Assembly: GCA_935421135.1 (NCBI GenBank)
Contig: OW285192.1
Location: forward strand, 6,280,001 to 6,344,000
Direction of reading: 5' to 3'
Source: Bugulina stolonifera
Lineage: Eukaryota > Bryozoa > Gymnolaemata > Cheilostomatida > Bugulidae
Length of the DNA: 64,000 bases
This document shows, piece after piece, positions 1 through 14,921 of the stretch (position 1 is the first letter of the stretch; every line of letters starts with the position of its first letter). A program made the position numbers and the translations under genes. The notes below the pieces were generated by a model. That model searched no databases. It was given only the letters and a program-made list of their open reading frames with translations, and was not told the DNA's origin.

Positions 1-3000
1 TCTTGTAGTGTATAGCCAAGGAGTACCACCGCCGAGCCAACTTCATACGCGTTGAATGTGAACGGTGAACGTATATACTTTCTCATTTGGTGTTTTATGG
101 CAAACCAGACTATCATAAGAGTTGGGATGAAGAGGGATAAAATTCTCAACTTTGATATAGTATGATGTGTAATCCCCGAGACATATGCACATGAAAGTGT
201 GTTGGTCTAATGCGTTATGCCGAGCACTAAAGGTTAGATGGGATTGTCTGCATATAATAGCGCATATTATATACATGTATGACGAGATGGTGCTGTGGGA
301 TGTAGGTATAAATGACTGGATGACGTTGCGTAATATATAGTGCATTTGACTAGATGATGACTAATGTATATTTATGTAATAATATAAGGTCTAGTAGTGA
401 CAAACTGGCGATGACTATTTTTATTTTGATAAAGAAATATAGAAATGTTAGTAATTTATGACTACTCTAGGGTTCATGTAGCATAATATATAGGCTGTTA
501 GAGCATAATACAATTATCTTGCTTATAGTGTCAATAGGCAAAGTATTTCATCTGATAGCGAACAGTGAAAGCGATGTTCTAATATTCCATGAAGCAAGTC
601 GTTTTTAATTTCTCTCCTATTACATATTCTATATCCTGGACTAACATTATCCCTAATATACTTTAATATGCAAAAGTTATTCCCCACTAGGCAAGTGGCA
701 ATATATATGTTGTACATTGTACATTGTACACACACTGTAGTTGGGGCATTTATCGCTATAAAATCTCAACAAAATTCATTTGATAATTTAGCACAATCTT
801 AGATATTTTTGTGATTTTTCTACTTGTCCACTAATCAATAATTATATTAATTATTAGGCAAGAACATGTGCACGATGACGACTATACGGTAGTCCTTTCT
901 CTCACTCCATCATATTGTTGTTTTTTGATGTTGGCCGCATTTATTTGCAGAATAAAGTGCTATGTAAGAAAACATTCTATTGAAATGTTAATGTTGTCCT
1001 ATTTATCACATGAATAGGAGAGTATGGTTAAATAACAATTCCAATTCAGATCTCACATTTCCACTGAAAGGGATTTGATGCCTGAAGGTGATCTTGATGC
1101 CAAGTACTTAATTGCATTGGTAAATGCTATTAAAACCAAACATATATGGATTATGAATTGTCCAGGTCGTAATTTGAGCTAGCAATTACCCTGCTGTTGT
1201 TCTATACACCAAAATCTAAACCACTTTACCACCATACTTAATATATTGGTGGGCTACCTGTTCATTTTACACCGCTTGGTGTGCAATATGGTATATGATT
1301 GGTAAATAATTAAACACAATTTTGGACACTCAAGCAAGTTTGTTCTACCTTAAATTATAATTTATTTTTTAAACAGACAAAACAGGAACCAAAATGGAAA
1401 GAATTGTACTCAACTAGTTTTAACATCGGCCTATATTTAGTTAAAATCGACTCTCGTAGGGCATTGATGCAGATGATGCTATTATATTACTCGTCTTTAT
1501 CAGATACTCATTTGCTTTGATGGCAAAAATGAACTTAAATATAGAAGAATTGAATATATTATACATATCTACGTAGTACATCTATACCAATACAGGTCTC
1601 AGGCATGTGGGAGACACAAAGGCTTGCTCTAGGCTTTTAAATCTAAGTTTATTATCAAACACCAAAATCTAAAGACTCTGTTTCTTGAGAAAATACATAC
1701 GACTTCATTTCATTAAACACGAACAAAAGTTTCGGAGATTTTATATGTTGAAAGATTTGTATGAATAGGGCATTCAATAATCACGTATAGAACATGTAGA
1801 ATAATATTTTAATCAGGATGAATCTGAATAGGGCATTAGGTGAAGGGGGGTTAAACCTTGTAAGGCTGCCTCATGAAAGCTTTGTGCCGCAGTTATAGCT
1901 AGCATCAGGCAAAAGTCGTCGTTGCAATGTCACAATGATAATGCAGAAGTTCTCATGTATTATTTGTATTGCGGTTTTTAAAATTCATTTCCAACATAAT
2001 TTGGATCAACTTCACATAAAAATACAGCAATGTGTTATCAATACAACAAATCACAAGCAAAATATTTAATGATGCTAGTATTTAGTCCTATTATGTGGTA
2101 ACCAATATTGTTATATATATGCATGAAATGAAACAAGCCAGCACATTGAATATTATGAACAAATAATACAATTTATATTAAAGCACATCTTGAACAGACG
2201 AGAGAAATACAATAATGCGAGGGATCGAACAGCATTTGTAATACTGGCTACGGTCCAATAGTGATATTTTACAACATCATGTACGCAGTAATAACAGTGA
2301 AAATGAACATACCAATATAGACTACTTATGCAAACCGATTCATGGCAGATATCGGCCATGTTGTATTAGTACACAGCATATATATATATAGTCCTTATCC
2401 TCATAATATACTCCAATATGCTTCAATATAGAAGAGCTCACTGGCGGCGTGTTAATCCAGTTTCGAACGGCAAATGATTATCCATGTTTTTTAATATTTA
2501 GCTGATTTATTTCCAGACATTTGTGTTCCCTACTAGCTCCTGTATTGATCAAGACTTTACTGCAAACTGAGGGCTCTTTTCAATGTGATATTATTTATAA
2601 ATAACTATTCTCAACAGAAAAGGCATAATAAAAATTTATTGTTACAACTCAACAATATTGTATAGGGATGAAGCATATACAGCATTAATACACCTTTGCA
2701 ATATCACAAAACTACTGATAGAAATCCATTGTGAATGCAATTATTTTGCTAATCGTAGCACAATTCAGACATACAATGGAGTTAGATGAGCTATCATATA
2801 TGCGTTTAATCAGTCCAAAACAAAGGAGTGCATGGACGATATAGAAGTAGCATAGAAAAGTATGAACGCACAGGTTAGCTAATACTTTGTGAATCAATAA
2901 TATGTCTTTTTATTTGACCCTGCTGACTTCTCTATAATGGTTTCTAAAGGCTTGTTAAAGTTAAGTGATCCTGAAGAAAATTGCACTCAATAACCAGTGG

Positions 3001-6000
3001 TGCAAGGTGACTGCTGACGACTTGGGGTCAGCGCAGTGATTGACTCATTACATGATCTCCAAATGTTTTGAATAACCAATGAAGTTAATCAAGAGAAGTA
3101 AACAGTCCATTTTACGAAAAAACGAGAAGTTAATCGATGGAAAGAGGTGGCGAAGTCTCGCTACCAACGCCGAGTATATATTCTCTACACAGCAATAAAT
3201 ATGTTGCAAACGCAAATGAAATAAATTTACATTATAGGTAGAACTACCATAAGTTCAAATAACGCGTAATATAGCTAACTGTTAATGCATATCTTGGATA
3301 GCATAATAGGCATCGAGCTTTACCTATTTCGTGTAATAAAATATGAAAACAGCAATATAGCCTACCACTGTAAGATTTTATTGTAGTAGTAATTTATTGG
3401 CGCAACCGAAGCACAACTGATCCACTTTATTATAGATTATCTACTGATTCCAATCCATGAGATAAAAAGTGATGCCTGCAAACTATATAGACATATCACG
3501 TATATAAATATACCATGTAGGCCCTATGTGAATGTACAGTATAACACAGGTTTATACTGGCTGAGTGTGTGCATATAATAAATGGATATTATTGTTATAA
3601 ACCTGGATTAAAATATGATTAATTTTTTAGTTAAATGTTACATGTCATTGACATATAGGGCTTTGTTGAAATCAATGCGGTGTCAAACACCTGTGTTCTA
3701 TAATTATATAAATGAATGTATTATAGTAATGCAATGGATAACTGATTAGGTTATATTTATGGATAATTGCAAAAATATAATTGGTTTTGTGAAATTAATA
3801 TTATGGAGTCAGAATGTTATAACAGGAGTAGATATCAATCTACTTGCATATGCATTGTACAAGTACATACGTGAAATAAGCTCACATTCCTAAGCAATGC
3901 ATATTTTGTGTACTAACTTTTGTATTACCACAATGTAGGAATAGAATATGATACTAGACACTTGGTTCTCCATGACCTTTCATACATATATCTTTCGACA
4001 TTCTTAGGTCAGGTTTGGACCTAACAACATGTGTGTATTTGAGTGCCGCTGTCTTGGTACACAGGCTATGTACGAGAAAATGGGCTATGAACACCTGAGT
4101 ATCCATTAGTTGATTGATCTCTTAGTTCCCATAATATTAGTTTAAACTATAAATATGAAATAAGAATGAGCATGAACAGAGATATCCACCTTGGGATACA
4201 ACAGTCTTTCTAATGAACCTGGCAGTGAGAAAGAAAATCATATATATATCCAACAACCAGGTGTTAGTACTTGGCACTTGGGTGCTGAGTAAGTAGACAT
4301 GCATTAGTTTGAAATATCATGCCTGACCCATTTGAGTGCAAATATTTGCTATACTAATATAAGTAAACTATAGCTTCAAGTGTAGGATCTTTAAACCAAC
4401 TTCAAACTTGTAAACACTGTATGAAACCAAACCACTACGATCAATGGGCATGTATAGAATAGGAAATGAAAATGCTACTGTCTGCTTGTTGACAATCCTT
4501 TCACAGTAATTGTGATTTTTCTCAAACCATTTTCAATGGCAGCTATTTAATGTATTGTAAAATTTATTCATTACTTTGTGTACAGCAGGTATAAATGTCA
4601 CAATAGCGTCTTTTACTGAGTACAACCTTCCGCATTCTTTCTATTTAGACCATTTATATGTTTTACTTTTGTATTAAAATAAGGAATAACAATACTGTAT
4701 TCTTTATAGTGTTTATACATTACTCAAATGTCTAAATGTGTATTGTTTTATTTTATTATTAATATTCTAGTAACATTATTATAAATAATATCATACAATG
4801 AGGATTGCACTTGGTCAGGAGGCCAATAAATTTGTAGCTGTGAAATATTGCAGTGTAAGAGTAACAGGTACATAAAAGATCAGGCTTTGTGATGTCGGAA
4901 TGTGAAGTTCGAAATTTGGTGAGGTCTGAATATGAAGGCCAAATTTGGCGAGGTCGAAATGTCAGGTGCATTTACCAAAGATTTGGTGAATTAAGGTTCA
5001 TGTAACGAGCAAACAGATCAGATATTGAGAAACCAGTAATAGCTGATTTGCAGTGATGGTTGAGTGATGTATTGTAAGTCAATTAGATTAGAAAAGCTGG
5101 GCAAGATGCAGAAGGACTAATTGCAAGTATATGTTAATTATTATGATGCATATGTACTAGTTAGCGTAGGCCTGGTATTTAAGGACCAATTGGGTAATGT
5201 TCTAACCAACAAATATCTACAAGTAGTTAGGGTAGGTGCTCACAGACCAATTAGACAAGGTCACTCGTAAGGTTTGCGTTCAGCCGTTCATGGACCAACT
5301 TGGTAGGTGCTGGCCAATGAACATCTAGTTAGGGAAGGTGTTTCCAGATCAATCAGAGGGACGTACAGGCCAATGTACTAGCTAGTCGATCGTTTAGGAC
5401 TAAAGAGATGGAATTATAAATCCAAACTTCAGAAAGACGAGAAGAAACGTAGACCTTGAAGTGAAATATCTAATATAAGTGCAAATATGCATGGCTTAAA
5501 CATAGCTGGCTAAGTGTACCTTTTATATTTACACAGCACATATTTGCCAGTTAAATTTATGTTTGTTTTAAATGCTTACAGCGGGTGAAGTTGACAATCT
5601 AGGCTCTTTCTATGCAAACACTTTCATTTTCTCCATATTTATACACGCCTTTCATCCAGGTGTTGTCAAAATATTAGTAATGCAGCAAATATATGATTTT
5701 CGAGATTCAACACCCCTTCTTTTCTGCAGCCTGAAAAGTGGCTAAAAATTAAATCATTTTGTTGTACCAGAAATAGAATAATATAATGACTTTGATCAGC
5801 ATTTGGTTTATGTAATCATGTGGACACCATCATGCTGAACCCCAACAACGTCCTGAACCCTAAGTTAATGAAATGTAAGTTTTCGATTAGGTCTTAATAA
5901 AATGCAAATGAGTATACTGCTGACAATATCAACATGTGGAAGACTAGCAGGGAGTCAGATATCAAAGTCGATGGTAAATTAATGTTTTTAAAGTGTTGCA

Positions 6001-9000
6001 CAAGCTTACATTTCAATCCTGGTAATGGACTAGATACAACATAATAGTCAAGTGTCAGGTGTCAGTATAAAATGTATTTTAAATTCGTCTGTAGAATTGA
6101 TTTTGTTAAGTGGTGTAAGTGATTGTGCTTTTGATGGTGCATCAAAAGCCGAGTACACAGGCAAGAGCACGTAGAAAATAGTTGGTTCAAAATTAATTAT
6201 GTAATTCAATGCCAGCGATATTCTCGGGTCAAAGGAAACCAGAGATGAACACAACAATTGATCAGATAAGAAGCAACTTAGCAAAATTTATTTTAAAATC
6301 GACGTTGTCAAACAGGCAAAAGTGAAAATCCTGCCAATACAAATCCGAGTTATATTACCTAGTGCAATATTGCAAAGTTTTAGAGGCAAAGTGCATATCA
6401 AATTCATCATAAAGGTAGCTAGCTGCAAGTTTGGAGTCGATTGCAAAAAGATATGATATATGAATGACTAACTCGAGGCCAATACTAAATGAATTAAATT
6501 ATACTTGATGGATAAATAATTATGATATATCTGTTCTACAAGGCAAGGGACTTAACATCATTTGGCTTATTTAGCATTTCTCAACATAATCTAAATAAAG
6601 TATTAACATAATATCCAAGTACATGTGAAAGGCAATTTGCAAAAAATCATATTAATTAATTAATATAATAATATGAAAAAAACTAGGACCAGAGGCTCAT
6701 CAATTGTAAAAAATTACATTAGTTAGCAATAATCTAGACTTAACTATGGATTAAATTATAATATTTGTATTTGATTAGCTATTGGGACATTTAAGATATG
6801 TAAATAGATTACTGTAGTGTTACAGAATAAAAGATACACAGAATTCAATAGAATCATATAATAATAATAATAACTAGAATAATGGAGAAGTCAGTGGCTT
6901 TGGCTCTCATAGGAAATTCTCATTTACTTTCTTTGAGCATCTAAAACAATAAATACAATAGATATATATACACCTAGAGACTAAGCATACAACATTCAGC
7001 CACTTGAGGGTTTCCCTTTACAAACAAAGAAACAAGAAAAAAATATATACATGTATGATATTCCTACATTGTACTGTATGAAACTGCATGCCGTGTGGGG
7101 CTATGGAGTGTGGCCTACAATAAACAGTATTTCTACCACTATTTTAAATTTTTCCGACCAGTGAGTTAATAACAAGTTTAGTCACTTAGATGGGGCTGTT
7201 GAGTTTCTATGTTTATAGTTTAAGTGTGTACAATGAAAAACACACATTTATGCAAGCTATTGCTACTATCTGGCAGGTATTTAATTATCATAAATATTTC
7301 CATAGAATACCTATCAAGGAGTAGCAGGATAGAGCGGTGCATATCTACATGTAGATAGCAGCTGTTATAACATAGTAAAATAATAATATAATATCAACTA
7401 ATCCATTTTCAGTAATGCAGCATTTTATATTTTGATACTTTGTTGAAAAGAAGGATAGAGCTCATATAAAACTGCAGAGAATTTAAAAAATAAAAAATGT
7501 AATGCTAGTTATAAACAGCCATCAAGTTACACATAGGCTATACCATGAGATTAGGAAGGAGCTGATTGGATGACAGAAGCATCTGTAGGTAAGCCAGAGC
7601 AGAAAGGTAGAGAGAAGATATATATATATATATATAATATATTATTATAACAACTAGCAAACACTGACATATATTATTTATGTACTTGGCATAGCGTGTC
7701 ACACCTATGAGAATAACATACTGTCAGATTTTCCTTCTATTGATTTCATAGTAGTTGCTGCAGTGCTGACATGAATATATACTATTATTTCAGAGACAAT
7801 ATTGCCAACAATTGGCACTATTTATGTTAGAAATGACAGAATATAAGATGAGATCAATTCCATGGACCACCCAAATAGCTTTATGACACCCAACAGCAGG
7901 TAATTTATGACACCCAACAGCAGGTAATTTATTACATCAACATGCTGACAAAGACTAACTGGCTCAAGTTGATGAGTTGATTTCGATATTAAGATAATGT
8001 AGATTCACAAGAGCAGATTAAAAACAATAATAATATAATATACATGTAACATAATACAATATAAATGTAATATAATATAATAATTATAATTTTTATAACA
8101 TAGTAGAGCATAATACAACATAATATAATATCTTATTATAAGGTCATATTTTGAGATACTGAAAACATCTTACTCAAGTGAAAGCCAAACAATAGTAGGC
8201 CTACATGCTGTTTTTACAACTATCATCACAGCTGTTCAAAACACATTTTGTATAACATACTGTATACATAATATAATATACTAAGAAACTGGTGTTTAGA
8301 GCAGTCAGTAGGGCAGATTGGTGCCTCAGGGCATATATTACATCACATAGCACTTGGAGTGCTTGGTAACATGGTAAGTAGGGCCTATTAAGATGTGTCT
8401 AGTGTATACTATTATGTAACAGAAGATGGGAGACCATGAGGGCAAGAGGGGCAGCTGTGGCTATCTACTTAACACTTTACTATCTTCTCAAACACAAGAG
8501 ATCTAATTTAAATCTTTTGGCGGCAAAATATGACACATGGCAATCAGAATAAATGGCGGAGTTTAAATTACTTAGGAGGGATTTGAACATGTGTGAACGT
8601 CATAATATAACATGTATTCCCACTGCAAAATATGGTGGATAACTTGAGGAGCATAGGTTAGGTGCAGTGATAGGGACACAATCAAGTATTTTAGTTCTTC
8701 ACAGCAACTAAAGTAGGAGTTTTCCAATAACGTCTATGCCTGTTGCATTGCCTAAACAAGAGGCTATCAAGAAATCCACTAATGCACATGACGAATAAAA
8801 ATATTCAATTTTGTAGAACTTTAAATATGAACTGTTGGTACAAGTGTCAAATCTATAAGATAGTGAGCCTGATTGTAAATCCACAGCACTAAATAGGGTG
8901 CATAGCTGACATAACTTAGTGTAGTTATACTCAAATAGCTGAGGTATAGCTAACGGATAACATGTACATGGCATGTGTTACACCTTTAGTTATGAATATG

Positions 9001-9783
9001 GAGTTATCTGCCTTATTTGATAAAAGAGAAAGAAAAGACAACTCTGGATGTAAGGTATAACTTAATGTGACACCACACGCTGAATAGGCAGCTGACAAAT
9101 AAATGGCTCTAGACCACAGGAAGTGATGTAGAAACCATTTGATTAGGTACCAGTGAATAGACTATTCTGTGGTGTTACTGCAGGTAATTATATGGAAAAA
9201 CGTGCATGCTGTATATACATTATACATACAACATGTAGACACTAATATCAGTGCTCAGGCTAGAATAGGTCATAAAGTTGAAGCTGTAATTGAGCCCTGT
9301 AGCCTATATACATGTTTAGTTCAAATAGAGCTAAAGACTCTCACAACTAACTTATATGATCCTGTCAACAACCAGAGCTTTTTAAATTCAATCACTACAC
9401 GAGAGGCCGATAGCTGCATTTAGGTCAGTGGAGCCTTGTTGTAGGATCATCTGTTTGAATCGGCAAAGACAAATGTGCTGAACTTATCAATCCCTGGCAT
9501 TACGGAGTGCTGTTGTAATTGGTTAACATTAGATACAATGATTACAAATGCAGATCTCGTTCAAAACAAACTTTCTTCATTGACTGGATAATAAATGATT
9601 ACACTGCTGGTTTGGCACAACACCTAGCCTATGAAGCCAGACAGCCGAACTATGGAGCTGGTCTGTCAAACTTCACGCCTTAAGCAAGATATAGGTGACA
9701 CATTGCTACCATTGGGTGGTTAGGTACTAGTAGTGAATAATCAACTAACACTTACCATGAGCACACACACGGGGTGTCAACAA
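1..9783. other. AT-rich intergenic stretch, no gene recognised
   Basis: No reading frame here resembles a known protein, and I could not link any frames into a spliced gene. The stretch is AT-rich with short degenerate repeats: related GACCAATT-type units at about 5170-5370, a 26-bp direct duplication at about 7870-7925, and ATAAT-rich tracts at 8030-8120. It could hold untranslated regions or long introns of a gene outside the window; I see no evidence either way. Confidence 0.6.
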
Positions 9784-12684
9784 TTATGCCTTCTTTTTCT
9801 TCTTGTCCTTGCTGTCAACGTTCCAATACGCAATCACCTGATAGAACATAATTCAAAAATATATATTAATACACTTAACACATATACATGTAATAGGGCA
9901 ATTGCAATGTTCTTTAGAATATACATGTAAGATTAGCTAGACATGACATGTATGTACCTATTTACTGAGTAGGTGCTAATGTGAAAATTATACACACAGT
10001 TTCCATACAGAGCAGACTGCTTGCATTGCATAAATTTAACAAATGAAACTTTGTAATAACATTATGATCTACATGTACTTTGTGTGGAGTTGCGATCTCC
10101 TGTATGGGAAGAAAACTCCAATGACTAGAACTATTATTACTAGTGTTAGTGAATGTAGTATACAAGTTGCTCTAATATAGGGAATGAGAGAATAACTTCT
10201 ATCAGTAGGCTTAATGTTTTCATATAAACATGTACATAAGGTGTTACACATATTGCTGTACAGTCCATATAAACAGTGACTAAGCAGACACCAGTGCAGT
10301 CTTATAAATGGTACCGCAGGTCAACGTTGGCCTTAGTAATTATTGCAACGCAATTCAAGAAAAATACTTCATGAAGTTTCATTAATAAATTCATATTTAG
10401 AATCATAGTGAATACCTGAGCAAGTAGAATTCCATTGCATAGAGTGGCCACAACAAACACTAATATCATAGTTAGGTCGCCAGTCTCTTGGTGAGATGTA
10501 AATATTCTAGCCACTGAACCTAAGAACAGCAGGGCTACTGTAACGGCGGACAGTTGACCGGTGTGTCCATTCCTATAGTTCTCAAATGCCTGGATCATCT
10601 GCAATAAAATTAGAGAGTTTATAAATACTTCCCATCTAAAAGATTGTACAATGGTCCAGTCCAGCAACAGAACTCCTTGAAAGCCCAGAAACAGTGAGAG
10701 TTAAGATGATAAAGGAACTGTATAAAGCAAGTTGCCAATCCCAAAAGACTGGTGATACCACTTTGCAGGCATTATGAATTAACAATGACCCTATAAGGTA
10801 CATAAAAATTTTCATTTGTAGGCATACAGAAAGTGGCCTTTTGGTTTGATTATGGTACATTAATCCCTGCTGTAAAGAAGCACGGTAATATATACAGTAT
10901 ATGGTAATGGTATTCCACCAATTAATTGTATATACACATCTACTCGTACATGTACATGTATGTACAGGCACACAAGAGGCCGTAAATTTCGGCAGAGCTA
11001 CTGCGTTGTTCGTTGGCATGGTTCTATAGGCAATGCGTGGTACCAGTCTACAAGTGGCCCTGGTTAACATCTAACCAATAACCAAAGCTTATTTTAAATG
11101 AATTATATAATTGGAGTCGTTGTATCCAATATTAACCAATCACCACTGCACTCCGTAATGCTGTGGATCGAAAAGACCAACATGTTGATGTTTGAATAGC
11201 CAAACAACCGGTACACTGAGTTGCTCTAGAATAAGGCTCCGAAGGCCGAAAAAGAACAATCAGCCTCTCGTATAGCCAACCCTTTAGTGAACTAGTAAGG
11301 ATTCCATGCATGTAGGGAGTAATCTCACCTTGCTAGATGCTATAATAGGCATGTTAGCGGCCTGTAGAGCCCAGATAAGATCAAATGGAGCCATATTAGA
11401 TAGGAAGAGGAACCAAAGAGCTGCCGTCTGCACAGCTAGATAGATTATACAGGTGAGTATCTGGCCAGAGAAGAGGAGAACTAACATAGCTATGATAGTA
11501 GTCTGGGCCAGCATGAATAGGCTGTCTCCATATGCACTGTAACATAGTAATTTACATACAGTAATACGCTTCTATCGGCACATGATATCAACATATACAA
11601 TACAGTGACGTAAGTACATAGGCCTATTAGTAAGGTAATAACATATTTATACATACCTGAATGGAAACTTAGCAGTGTATCCATAAGCACAAGAGGATAT
11701 AACAGCTATAAGTTCGAGGTATATGCTTAGCATACTGAGACCAGCCCCGCTTCGAGCTCCCAAGATCTTTATGATTTGTGGCAATTTAACTGCAAATGAA
11801 CATCACAAGGCCTTACCACCAATAGATAATAGTGTCATGGTTCAAATTAAGATTAGCATTGCAGGCTAATCCATCCAAGCCTACCTCTTTCAATGTAATC
11901 AAAGAATAATATATTTGCTGTCTGAAAACGACCCAGTGACTGAGAAAACTTTGTTTTATTTCTCTAATTTGGCTTTCAAAGACTATGTTTAGGAGGCAAC
12001 ACAACCATAAATAAGGATAATGTATGTAAGCATCACTCACATAATTCCTCTCTAGTAAGTAACTACAAGACTAACTCACCCAATACTGATCCCAATATGA
12101 TCCCATATCCAAGGCCCTTACTGATAAATGCCTTCCAGCATTCAACTACAATATATAAAAGCAAAGAATAGACATAGTTACATTAAACTTCAGGTTCCCT
12201 TATAGGCCCTCATAAGCAATGCAAATTACTGTCTTGAGGTACAGTTATTAATCATACATTTTATATTTTTTACGCATGAAAACCTATTTGTGAGCAGCCA
12301 AAGATTTTGTTTGTACATACTAGGGTATGAGCCAAGTCTCCACTTGACTACCCAGTAATGATAAATACTTTGAGTTTGAGTTTGCTGGTGAGCAGCATTT
12401 GAATAAAGTGAATGCACACGGGACACTGTTATATATGGTGAAATAGAGTTTAGTAATCTTATTGCAAGGAAATGCATATTTATTAGCAGCAACAATCTCT
12501 ATTTCAATAAAGCGGAAAAAATGCATTGATGACTAGGGTTTAGACCTGTGGTTGTACAAAATGGTCAGCACGAGAAAACATTGAGCAAATGAAAAATAAA
12601 CAAGACTTAGTTACACGTTGAAAATTGTTTGGTACAGCCGGTGAAAAATATTGTCAAAATGGACGAGTAATCTATGTCAGCCAT
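9784..12684 (-). CDS. MPDU1: Mannose-P-dolichol utilization defect 1 protein (MPDU1)
   Basis: Six exons on the minus strand join in frame to 237 aa: 12684-12615, 12145-12080, 11789-11657, 11536-11329, 10598-10416 and 9837-9784. All junctions are GT-AG and phases match; the human protein is of similar length (about 247 aa). Seen: the PQ-loop motif KLPQIIKILGARSGAGLS in exon 3, the family signature NGHTGQLSAVTVALLFLGS followed by ARIFTS and QETGD in exon 5, several hydrophobic membrane helices, and a lysine-rich C-terminus (KDKKKKKA) that fits ER retention. Known of the family: MPDU1 is an ER multi-span protein needed for use of dolichol-phosphate mannose and glucose in N-glycosylation and GPI-anchor synthesis. 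The start is the ATG that gives a short N-terminus running in phase into the conserved ECWKAFISKGLG segment. One signature residue is unusual: family SIQETGD reads SHQETGD. I saw no clear poly(A) signal downstream. Confidence 0.93.
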
Positions 12685-13447
12685 AGTAATCCCCAGACAT
12701 CGAATTATGCAAACCTCAGTGCTTCATCAATATATTTTAGACGACCTTGTATGTATGAACAGAGTGCATGCAGCTAATTCTTCCTAGTGCCACAAAAAAA
12801 TTCTCGCCTAGACATAGGCTGATCATTTATCATAGGAGTTGCCTTGGCCTGTTCAAGCTTTCTAAGGAGTTTCCCTCTCTTTACTATAAACCAGCCAGGT
12901 ATTATAGGAAGGGTAACTTTTGGAATGATAATGTGTCTAGATTTAATCATGCGGTATAGACAGACAGATTAGATACGGGCTAAAGTATATTGGTTGTTCA
13001 GTTTGGCTAGATAATTCAGTTTACATGTAGGGCCTACATACTTCCAAGCACTGATTACAATTATAAAAGTTCTACGACTGCAGTAGGCGTATATTATGTA
13101 GGCTGGTATTTATTGCAATACAAAACCATGTTTAACACAACTTATAGTTGGAATACACCAAATGTGTTCTTTACTAATTACGAGAAATTAAGATATAAAT
13201 GCAAATATATCCAGACCAGACTATTGAGTATTCAAATATCAGATAGGTCTATATCATATTCAAAACCTAAAGAGAGCAAGACAAGCGGTTACAAAAAGAT
13301 TATCCGAGTATTATCAAGATATACATGTAAATATATCCAGACCTTTTAAAGACTAGTAAGTATTCAAATATAAAATAGGTCTACATCATATTCAAAACCT
13401 AAAGAGAACAAGACAAGTGGTTACAAACAGATTATCCAGGCATCGCA
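12685..13447. repeat. Intergenic stretch with a two-copy tandem repeat
   Basis: Upstream flank of MPDU1; no gene seen. About 13196-13315 and 13325-13440 are two diverged copies of one unit of roughly 128 bp. Each holds an ATATATCCAGACC segment, a TAGGTCTA segment, CATATTCAAAACCTAAAGAG, and ends near GATTATCC. Confidence 0.6.
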
Positions 13448-13900
13448 CGTTACACCCGCTTAGGGGTGTAGCGAAACCACCTACCCCTACCCTACCCACA
13501 AAACTGCCTACTCTACCCTACCCATACGAAACCACTTACCCTACCTTCGATACCACCTACCCTTCACTAAACAAGCCTTGAAGGCTTTAATAACAGATAA
13601 GGATTATCCCTAAGGTTAGTCTACATCCACTTACCATCAAATCAATGAAAAAATTATGAAAATGCTAGTATGTTATCTATAATAGAAGCCAATATTATTT
13701 ATATTTACTTTTTATCTTCAGATTTTCTCTCTGCCTGAGTACTAGTAGATTATATCATAGCACAACTTTATTACGTTACTATAGAGAAGCGCATAAAGTC
13801 AGCCGTTAATCTAAGGCTAACATCAATACTTATCTTCTCCCTGAGTTCTTAGGTTGTGATGAATATACATAAGGGTCACCACAGTGACAGTTAGTAGTAG
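13448..13900 (+). mobile_element. Solo arm of the MULE-like foldback element
   Basis: From 13464 (GGGTGTAGCGAAACC) the sequence follows the terminal arm of the element at 37445-42189: C-rich CCTACCC subterminal repeats, then ACCCTTCACTAAACAAG and homologous AT-rich sequence to about 13860. No matching inverted right end was found nearby, so this is a partial copy. Just before it, 13448-13457 (CGTTACACCC) is the same terminal sequence in the opposite direction, separated by 6 bp. Confidence 0.75.
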
Positions 13901-14034
13901 TTTTAGTTTATTTCTTATATATTATTATTATAATTATAATAAAAGTTGTTTTTAAAATTTATTATTACTATTATTATTAACATCATATCATTAAACAATT
14001 CAATAAAACAAATACCTATTTTTAATTTTACTAT

Positions 14035-14292
14035 AATTAGTAATTTTTGTTGTTTTTTATCGCTTTAATTACACAATTGGCTTATTGGTTTACTAGCATA
14101 AGCTGTACAACAACTAAAATAATACAATATGAATATTTATTAATTTTAATTTAGTATTATTATTAATAATAAGCCTAATATTAAATTAATAATTATTCAT
14201 ATTGTATTATTTTAGTTGTTGTACAGCTTATGCTAGTAAACCAATAAGCAAATTGTGTAATTAAAGTGATAAAAAACAACAAAAATTACTAA
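14035..14292. repeat. Long near-perfect inverted repeat (foldback)
   Basis: A left arm of about 105 bp (about 14037-14145) and a right arm (about 14183-14292) are reverse complements with few mismatches, separated by about 40 bp of AT-rich sequence. Both contain AGCTGTACAACAACTAAAA or its complement. It may be the interior of the MULE-like copy beginning at 13464 or an independent foldback MITE. No open frame. Confidence 0.8.
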
Positions 14293-14563
14293 TTATATTA
14301 TAAATAATTATTACTAATTCAGTAATTGATATTTATATTATAAATTATTATTAATATTTATCAAATTAAAATTATAATTATTAATTATTGATTATATTAT
14401 TTTATTATCAGTAGTATTAGACTACTTCTACTACAACAAAAGTCACTAGTCAGTTATATATCATGTGGACACAAAATGTTGCATTCTCACTTCAAAAAGT
14501 CAAGTAGATTAGTAGTGGCAGCAAATTTGCCATAAAACTCTCAATCAAACGAAGAATGGTAGT

Positions 14564-14797
14564 TGTTATATACTTAATTTACTGTGTTACAACTTAACCG
14601 TCATAGACATAGCATGTTTACAGGTTGATAACTTGTATTCAACTGACTGCAAGTAACAAGTATAATGATATGACTCATGCATATTCTTGTAAACAAGTAA
14701 AGTATAACAGGAAGCAATCTATTTATATCATAGTGAGGACTACTAATCCATAGTGAATACTGGATAGAGTGTGTTACCCTGTTAGCCAAACATTACA
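14564..14797 (-). repeat. 3' LTR of the Ty3/gypsy element
   Basis: 234-bp LTR, identical by eye to the copy at 18831-19064. The left flank is the target duplication GTAGT (14559-14563). Confidence 0.95.
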
Positions 14798-14921
14798 CTC
14801 CTCCACGCTAGCTTTGAACGGTGTCAGTGCTTTAAAAAAATACATACCATTATTATAATAAAACTAGTAGTCACTCTATTTATTGTTAATCTGAACCACA
14901 GACGTTATGGTACAGTGTCCA

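Noticed and set aside
43..9000. Small frames of 60-100 aa in the first 9 kb
   Set aside because: No family resemblance, no linked exons, length expected by chance in AT-rich DNA.
10636..11070. 144-aa minus frame overlapping MPDU1
   Set aside because: Intronic read-through between MPDU1 exons 4 and 5, with no conserved features.
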